NCBI GenBank assembly: GCA_022497155.1
Contig: MU385721.1
Span: 372,001 to 436,000 of the forward strand
Direction of reading: 5' to 3'
Origin: Whalleya microplaca
Lineage: Eukaryota > Ascomycota > Sordariomycetes > Xylariales > Xylariaceae
DNA: 64,000 nt
Below are positions 58,627 to 64,000 of the stretch, piece after piece. The translations under genes and the position numbers were made by a program. Position 1 is the stretch's first letter. Each line of letters begins with the position of its first letter. The notes under the pieces are model-generated. The model was not told the DNA's origin. It saw only the letters and a program-made list of their open reading frames with translations, and did not search any database.

Positions 58627-59440
58627 GCTGAATGATTTAATAGTGACGTGCCGTATCCAGTACAAGGGGAATGAATATAGAGTAAGCCGTAGAACATACA
58701 CTTCCCGGTCGAGACCTCGCAAAGAATGAGAACATCGTACTTTTGAGGAGAGCGAGGAGTCGATCCTGCAATTTATGCTCGTAGTGGTGTGAAGACTTGG
58801 CAGGGGCTGATCGAAAGCTACCGGCTAGTTTGATTCCAGCAAGGTATAGAGCCAACGGCCTCGACGCGTAACCAATCGCAAGACACCGGAAGAGAAAGAA
58901 TCGGTGGTTGGTGGATGTGAAAGAGAGGAGCTTGGGGGATCCCTCAATTTAGCAGCCGGAAACCGTCTTCTCCCAGCCAATTAGTCCTCCCTTATCTGCC
59001 TCCATAGCTAGGACCGCAACGCGGAGGACGGAGATGTCTGCGTAGTAAAGGGGTGCCAAGTCCAAAAGCAGAGAGATGTGGCAATATATATCGATGAATT
59101 ACCAGCCAGAGATCCCGTGACATTGACCATATGCATGCACGCTGCAAGGTGCATCCATGGATCGATCTACTTACAGCCGGAATTGAAGCTGCAAAGGACG
59201 AGCCTAGAATCGCAAGAATTGGCACCGTGACATCGGGGGTCCCACCATATACCATCATATGCGCATACACTATGTATGTATCTATCGAGTAATAATCCAA
59301 CGTCGCTGTAGTAATCCGTACAGACGGTAGATATTATTACCGAAGTTTTCCCCTTACTCCGATGCATTCTTTTTATTTTATTTTATATAATCCAAGGCGA
59401 ACATTTGGTCAACCAAGAAGCTGCTACGAATCCATACACG
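58627..59440. other. Divergent intergenic region
   Basis: This separates the esterase and YwbE-domain start codons. A TTTTATTTTATTTTATATAAT stretch (about 59369-59390) may act as a poly(dA:dT) or TATA element for the right-hand gene. No gene is seen. Confidence 0.5.
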
Positions 59441-60055
59441 ATGTCTCACCGAGCGGTGCCAAGAACAACAGAGGTCGTTCCTGGCGCTCTTGTGAATATA
59501 GTTCTGAAGGCCGATCAACGGACTGGCCGTGAGGTGCAAGGCACTGTTCTCAATGTTCTGACGCGAGGTGATCACCACCGTGGTATCAAAGTCCGTCTTA
59601 CAGATGGACGCATTGGGCGTGTCCAGGGAATCGCATCCGGGTCGTCTGGCTCGTCTGGCTCGTCTTCTTCTGCTACCGACGTAACACCAACGGATGACCT
59701 ATCGCCACAAACAGGTGAACAGGGAAATCAGGCAAACAGTGCGGCGTCGCACCAGCGTGGGCAACGTCCGCGCTATCGAGATATCCGACTGGACGAGTCG
59801 CTTGAAGCTCCACCAGAGCAAATTGATTTAGCTGCATACATAGTGCCCTCTAAGCGCAAGGGCAAGGGCAAAGGCAAGAAAGGCCCAAAGGCTGATCAGC
59901 CAAACGAGCCGACGGGAAGTGATGATGCTTCACACATATCTGGATCAAATGCCACAGCTAAGATTTCCTCGACGACAGCAAAATGTCCTGTCTGTGGTGG
60001 TTTCGAAGGAGACGAAGCAGCTGTGGCTCATCACGTCGAGGAGCATTTCGGATAA
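59441..60055 (+). CDS. YwbE-domain protein with C-terminal zinc finger
   Basis: One exon encodes 204 residues from ATG 59441. Residues about 13-66 match the YwbE family (DUF2196): PGALVNIVLKADQRTGREVQ, then VLTRGDHHRGIKVRLTDGRIG. YwbE proteins are small bacterial proteins of unknown function, probably nucleic-acid binding. Here the domain is followed by a Ser/Gly run encoded by a TCGTCTGGC repeat (59640-59670), a disordered part, a basic patch KRKGKGKGKKG and a C-terminal finger CPVCGGFEGDEAAVAHHVEEHF that resembles a UBZ or C2H2-type zinc finger. Fungi have comparable fusions. Function is unknown; a nuclear RNA- or DNA-related role is a guess. Confidence 0.76.
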   Translation: MSHRAVPRTTEVVPGALVNIVLKADQRTGREVQGTVLNVLTRGDHHRGIKVRLTDGRIGRVQGIASGSSGSSGSSSSATDVTPTDDLSPQTGEQGNQANSAASHQRGQRPRYRDIRLDESLEAPPEQIDLAAYIVPSKRKGKGKGKKGPKADQPNEPTGSDDASHISGSNATAKISSTTAKCPVCGGFEGDEAAVAHHVEEHFG

Positions 60056-60492
60056 CTGAATTGTCCAAAACCTTTATTTGCTCATGCAAATAGGAACTTA
60101 GGATTTGCCTATGAATAATCACTAGAACATGTGCCTCCACAGATTATGAGCTAGCATGATCAAGCAAATACAGTCCTCATATGTCTGCCAGCAGCTTTCG
60201 TCGATGGAGGCTACTTACGCAACGACCATCGATTTCCGTGTACGAGCTTCAAGCTCGTGATGTTTCGTTTAGTTCACCTGTGTCACAATGGGCATTACTA
60301 AGTACGGAAGCCATCTGTGCATCAGATTACATAAGACTTAGAGACCTCAAGGTCGCAGCATTCGAAGTGAGGTGCCCATCAAGGTGCTTCCTTTACCATC
60401 AAGGTTCCCATTCGGTGTCACTTTTAAGGGTGACATTCGACTCAAGTTAAGGTATTGCCAATGCTTTATGTTCATATCATTAATTAGCTAAT
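60056..60492. other. Intergenic, no gene seen
   Basis: This is the region between two same-strand genes. A partial repeat ACCATCAAGGT / CATCAAGGTG occurs near 60375-60405. No gene is called. Confidence 0.5.
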
Positions 60493-62233
60493 ATGTATCA
60501 TGACCAGACAGGTGATATTATACTTCATGATGTGGTTATAGTCGGTGCCGGGCCTTGTGGTCTGGCGGTTGCCGCACGATTATCCGAGCACATGCCAGCA
60601 GCAAATTTCTCCGACGACGAGCATCAAAGATACCACTGGATTAGAAGGCACGGGGATAAAGCCAGCATTAAGAACTATAAGACAGGATCCGAGACCCGTC
60701 GAAAATCATCTGCTACCTCCTCAAGCAGGGCGCAGCTTGACCTTCTAGTGCTTGATGCTACCGACGACCGTTGGATGTCACGATGGGGTCGCCTCTTCAA
60801 AACTTTTGATATCCCACACCTCCGCAGCCCAATGTTCTTTCATAGTGAGTAGTATTGAAACTCTGGGCAACTTGTCAAGCTACCCAGAAGTAGATAAATA
60901 CTAACTATAGATGATATAGTCGATCCTGCAGAACGGGACGGTTTATTGGCTTACGCATATAGGAATGACAGGGGTGACGAACTCAAAGAGATTCGGGGAT
61001 GCGTAGGAAAAGAAATGAGCAAACATCAGAGGAAGAAGCGAGAAAGATCTGGAAGACAGTATGTTTCATTATGCATTGTTCCGGGATATTCGTATGCTTA
61101 CAATTGGGAGGCCTAAGACAGAGCCGACTGTTGACGAGCGCGACCGCAACGACTACTTCGTTCCATCGACACCACTTTTCTTTTCTCATTGCGACTGCCT
61201 TTTGGATCGCTACAACCTGCGCAACGACATCATTCACCATGAACAGGTCGAAGATATTCGCTTTGACTACATCGAGCAGCTTTCTGAAGTTGACAAACTC
61301 TTCTCCATTCGAACGAACAAAGCCTGCCACTATGCACGGATCGTTGTCTTAGCTGTTGGTGGTAATGCACCGCACCTACCAGGAATGATGCCGTCTGAGA
61401 GGATGGAGGGTGCAACGCATGCAATGCATCTTGATGATATGCCATCTCCCCATATGCGCCAAAAGATTGCCGCCAGGATTTCGACAAACGCAGTGATTGT
61501 AGGAGGAGGGCTGACCTCTGCCCAACTAGCTGACTTAGCCATCCGTCGCGGAGTGTCAAAAGTGTGGCTCTTGATGCGCGGGCCTTTGAAAGTTAAATCA
61601 TTTGATATTGGTCTTGAATGGGTCGGTAAATTCAGAAACTTCGAACAGGCGGCGTTCTGGTCTTCTGATACGGATGAAGAGCGATGGGAGAAAGTCAAGG
61701 TCGCTCGAAATGGCGGTAGTATCACTCCGCCGTACAAGAAGGTCCTCGAGCGCCACATTGCGTCAAGTCGACTCAGCTTGCTTCTGTACACAACAATCTC
61801 GAGCAAGCAGTGGGACTCGACATCTAAAACCTGGACGGTCTCACTTTCAGGCCAAGACCAGACACTCCCACCGATTGATCATATATATTTCGCTACTGGA
61901 CAGCCGAGTGATTTTCAATGCCTCCCCTTCCTAAAGTCCATGTGCTCCGATTACCCCATCCAAAATTGTGAAGGTATGCCATGTATCACTGAGAACATGG
62001 CGTGGAGAGATGACGTACCACTCTTTGTGTCTGGAAGACTGGCCGCGCTACAACTGGGTCCGGGGGCGCCGAATTTGATTGGGGCTAGGATTGGAGCAGA
62101 GAGAATCGCTTGGTCTATCCAGGACATTCTAGGAACAAAGGAGGGAGGGAACGTCACAGAGACGGGAAAACGCAGATTCGATTATCTTACTAGCAGAGGT
62201 AGTCGCTTTGATGCTCTAGCTGAAGCTGTGTAG
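60493..62233 (+). CDS. FAD/NAD(P)-binding monooxygenase-like protein
   Basis: Three exons, 60493-60844, 60911-61058 and 61111-62233, give 540 residues in phase. The FAD fold is at VVIVGAGPCGLAVAARL (about residues 15-31). The second dinucleotide fold is NAVIVGGGLTSAQLADLAI, and a late FAD-family segment is IYFATGQPSDFQCLPFL. Conserved landmarks RSPMFFH and NDYFVPSTPLFF fit the fungal group annotated as FAD-dependent oxidoreductase or lysine/ornithine N-monooxygenase-like. The third exon starts after GGGAG, a weak acceptor, but only this joins the frames. An insert (residues about 33-84) rich in charged residues interrupts the first fold. No siderophore peptide-synthetase gene is nearby, so a siderophore role is not supported. 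Confidence 0.76.
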
Positions 62234-62892
62234 ACGAAATTACTACACTGCTCGCTATCTGGGAGAACAAAGGGTTCAAGGGTTCCTTAGAATATCCCCA
62301 TCAATATTAGATGACGGAATATTTTACATGCCTTCTCAGCCGTGACTATATAACGTTCGGGCACTTTGCAATACCTGAGTACTCTAGGCAACCCTCTGTA
62401 TATGATCAAGGGACTACTAGAGTTGACAGCAAGCATAAGTTGACGATGACAAATAGTAGGTGAGTGGTGTCTGGGAGGGTTAAGGAGATATACGACTTCT
62501 CGGGGTTGATATCAAAACTAGTAAACTGAGGCTATTTGCATCTAGGACTGCTTGTCACGATTATCTACATCATAGCTAATTCAGCTAGCCTAGATGCATT
62601 ATCCAGGATGCTTATGAGCATAATGCACATTTTAGCGTTGATGTGGATACTATATTGGTATAGAACTTCTCCGTAGGTGTTATATGTACAACGACCACTC
62701 AAAAAGGGGCAACGCGGCCCATAGAGGGTCTGACTCTTGTCACGCCGTGCTATATCATGCGGTTGTGATAATGTATAGCTATGTGAGTCTGAGATGTAGC
62801 TTTTCAGGAAACCCATGCCCACTGAACTGAACTCCTATCCATCATTTATACCAAAATAATGCCCCGTATTTTCACCCTTCCGTAGGCTATAG
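62234..62892. other. Convergent intergenic region
   Basis: The 3' flanks of the FAD protein and the GPI-type protein meet here. AT-rich, no gene seen. Confidence 0.5.
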
Positions 62893-63483
62893 CTACAAGG
62901 CCGCAACGGCGCCCATAAAACCTGCAGCCACAAGGGCTACTGCACCGACTAGTCTAGTGTCATGCAGGGCGGCATTTGCCGTTACTACTGTTGTGGAGCT
63001 GCTAGGACTACCGGCGGTGCCCGAAGCTGCAGAGTCCGAAGCAGCAGATGCATTTCCGTTGTCGGAGGAAGCCGTTGACGTCGAATCCGCACTTGTCATC
63101 GCAGCTGTAGCGTTCACGGCAGAACTGCACACAGGGACGTTTGTGGCGTAAGAAGCGAGATCAGAGCAGGAAGCCAGAGCGCTCGACAGCTCGGCGCTGT
63201 GTGAGCTGTACCAGACCAGCACCTCGGACGTGTAAGAGTTGAACTGCGAAGCATCGTCGCCGGTGAGAGTCGGCGTCGCACATGGATCGGATGGCAAGCT
63301 CATGGTCAACAGCACCGGTGGCGGTGTTGGCAGGTCCGAGTACAGCGGCATTACCTCCGTGAGCGCGCTCTGGCATTGCGCATCTACTGTTTGGCGGGCT
63401 TCGAGGACGCCACGTCTGGCTAGGCTGGGAGTTTGCGCCGATACCATGCCGAAGGCGACTGAGAAGAGGACCTTGGTGAACAT
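62893..63483 (-). CDS. GPI-anchor-type cell-surface protein, 196 aa
   Basis: One exon. Residues 1-16 are a signal peptide (MFTKVLFSVAFGMVSA). A globular part of about 100 residues has cysteines in DAQCQSALTE, SDPCATPTL, ASCSDLAS and VPVCSSA, enough for two disulfides. A Ser/Thr/Ala-rich stalk follows (residues about 120-168), and the end is a hydrophobic helix (LVGAVALVAAGFMGAVAAL) preceded by small residues, as in GPI-anchored proteins. The family is a fungal secreted family that I cannot name securely. It is expected at the plasma membrane or cell wall. Confidence 0.7.
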   Translation of the reverse strand: MFTKVLFSVAFGMVSAQTPSLARRGVLEARQTVDAQCQSALTEVMPLYSDLPTPPPVLLTMSLPSDPCATPTLTGDDASQFNSYTSEVLVWYSSHSAELSSALASCSDLASYATNVPVCSSAVNATAAMTSADSTSTASSDNGNASAASDSAASGTAGSPSSSTTVVTANAALHDTRLVGAVALVAAGFMGAVAAL

Positions 63484-64000
63484 AGTTAATGGAAAGGGAT
63501 AGAATTAGTGAGGGTAGAGCCAATTGAGCCCTGTAGAATGATCGACGATATAAGTACAAGAGGAAGATGAGGGCGTGCGGAAATCAAACTGAGAATTCAA
63601 GCCTTATTATGAGTAGAAACACAAAGAACGCTCTTCTTTATTCGTTTTTGTCCATACGACAAACCCACCGCGGCCTGTAATATTCAATTCATGGAAATCT
63701 ACCTCGAGTTCAATTTCCAGAACACAATATCATGGGTTTGTTTTGCATTCTTGACAGGCCAGACTCGACGATGGCAGCTAAGAATTCGCACCCTACCTAG
63801 GCCAGCCCCTATCGATCAGCAAGCTATGTTTTCTATGTTGTGAGCCGACGTTCGTCAAGGAACCCACTGGTATGTATAGTGGCCACTTACGAAATCTAGA
63901 GGGCACCAACATCTTAAATGTAATGACAGCCCGAATAACATAGAACTTCTGCCATATGCTTAAGTCTAAAGGGGAGATGAGTTCAGTTCAGAACTTCGGG
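63484..64000. other. Intergenic, right window edge
   Basis: Promoter side of the GPI-type protein. No coding frame is seen up to the window end. Confidence 0.5.

Noticed and set aside
60493..62233. Siderophore ornithine monooxygenase (SidA)
   Set aside because: Only the general two-fold flavoprotein layout is shared, and no siderophore genes are nearby.

Overview
This is nuclear DNA of a filamentous ascomycete (Pezizomycotina, most likely a Sordariomycete; the class is my inference from gene families). The evidence is short 46-120 nt introns with GTAAGT/GTGAGT donors and CTAAC-like branch sites in most genes, fungal gene families (FNIP/Lst4, HIS2, purine nucleoside permease, exo-polygalacturonase, DUF3632, CorA-like transporter), a peroxisomal SKL end, and solo LTRs carrying transition differences. 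There is no operon structure, tRNA, rRNA or CRISPR array. Exons were worked out by hand from splice signals, reading phase and family fit.

Layout. 0-1.5 kb: the 3' part of a TET/JBP-like 2-oxoglutarate/iron dioxygenase, cut by the window edge. 1.5-7.6 kb: gene-poor, with two solo LTRs and small tandem repeats. 7.6-19.4 kb: housekeeping block with an FNIP/Lst4-like protein, histidinol-phosphatase, an RBM26/Rmn1-like RNA-binding protein and a GliT-like thioredoxin-reductase-family enzyme. That last gene has an assembly gap in an intron and an apparent one-base frameshift. 19.4-43.7 kb: accessory-looking, gene-sparse and more AT-rich, holding a THI5/SsuA-type solute-binding protein, a secreted-type purine nucleoside permease, a kinase-like gene, small unknown genes, DUF3632, a secreted RNase-fold protein lacking its expected catalytic histidines, a third solo LTR, a CorA-like membrane protein, a kinase-VWA fusion and an exo-polygalacturonase. 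44-55 kb: a peroxisomal enoyl-CoA hydratase, an RBM25-like splicing factor divergent from mitochondrial bS21m (whose start codon is split by an intron), and a C-terminal-motor kinesin with eight exact 44-residue coiled-coil repeats. 57-64 kb: an alpha/beta hydrolase, a YwbE-domain protein with a zinc finger, a FAD monooxygenase-like protein and a GPI-anchor-type surface protein.

How the genes relate. They do not form one pathway. The conserved block serves TORC1 signalling, histidine synthesis, RNA processing, mitochondrial translation and fatty-acid metabolism. The accessory block is rich in secreted, membrane and signalling proteins (RNase-like protein, polygalacturonase, nucleoside permease, CorA-like, kinases) next to retroelement scars, as expected of a lineage-specific region used for substrate or host interaction. 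I did not find a convincing multi-gene novel system. The most unusual individual items are the exact-length kinesin repeat, the TET/JBP-like enzyme, the kinase-VWA fusion, the RNase-fold protein without its histidines and the new solo-LTR family.
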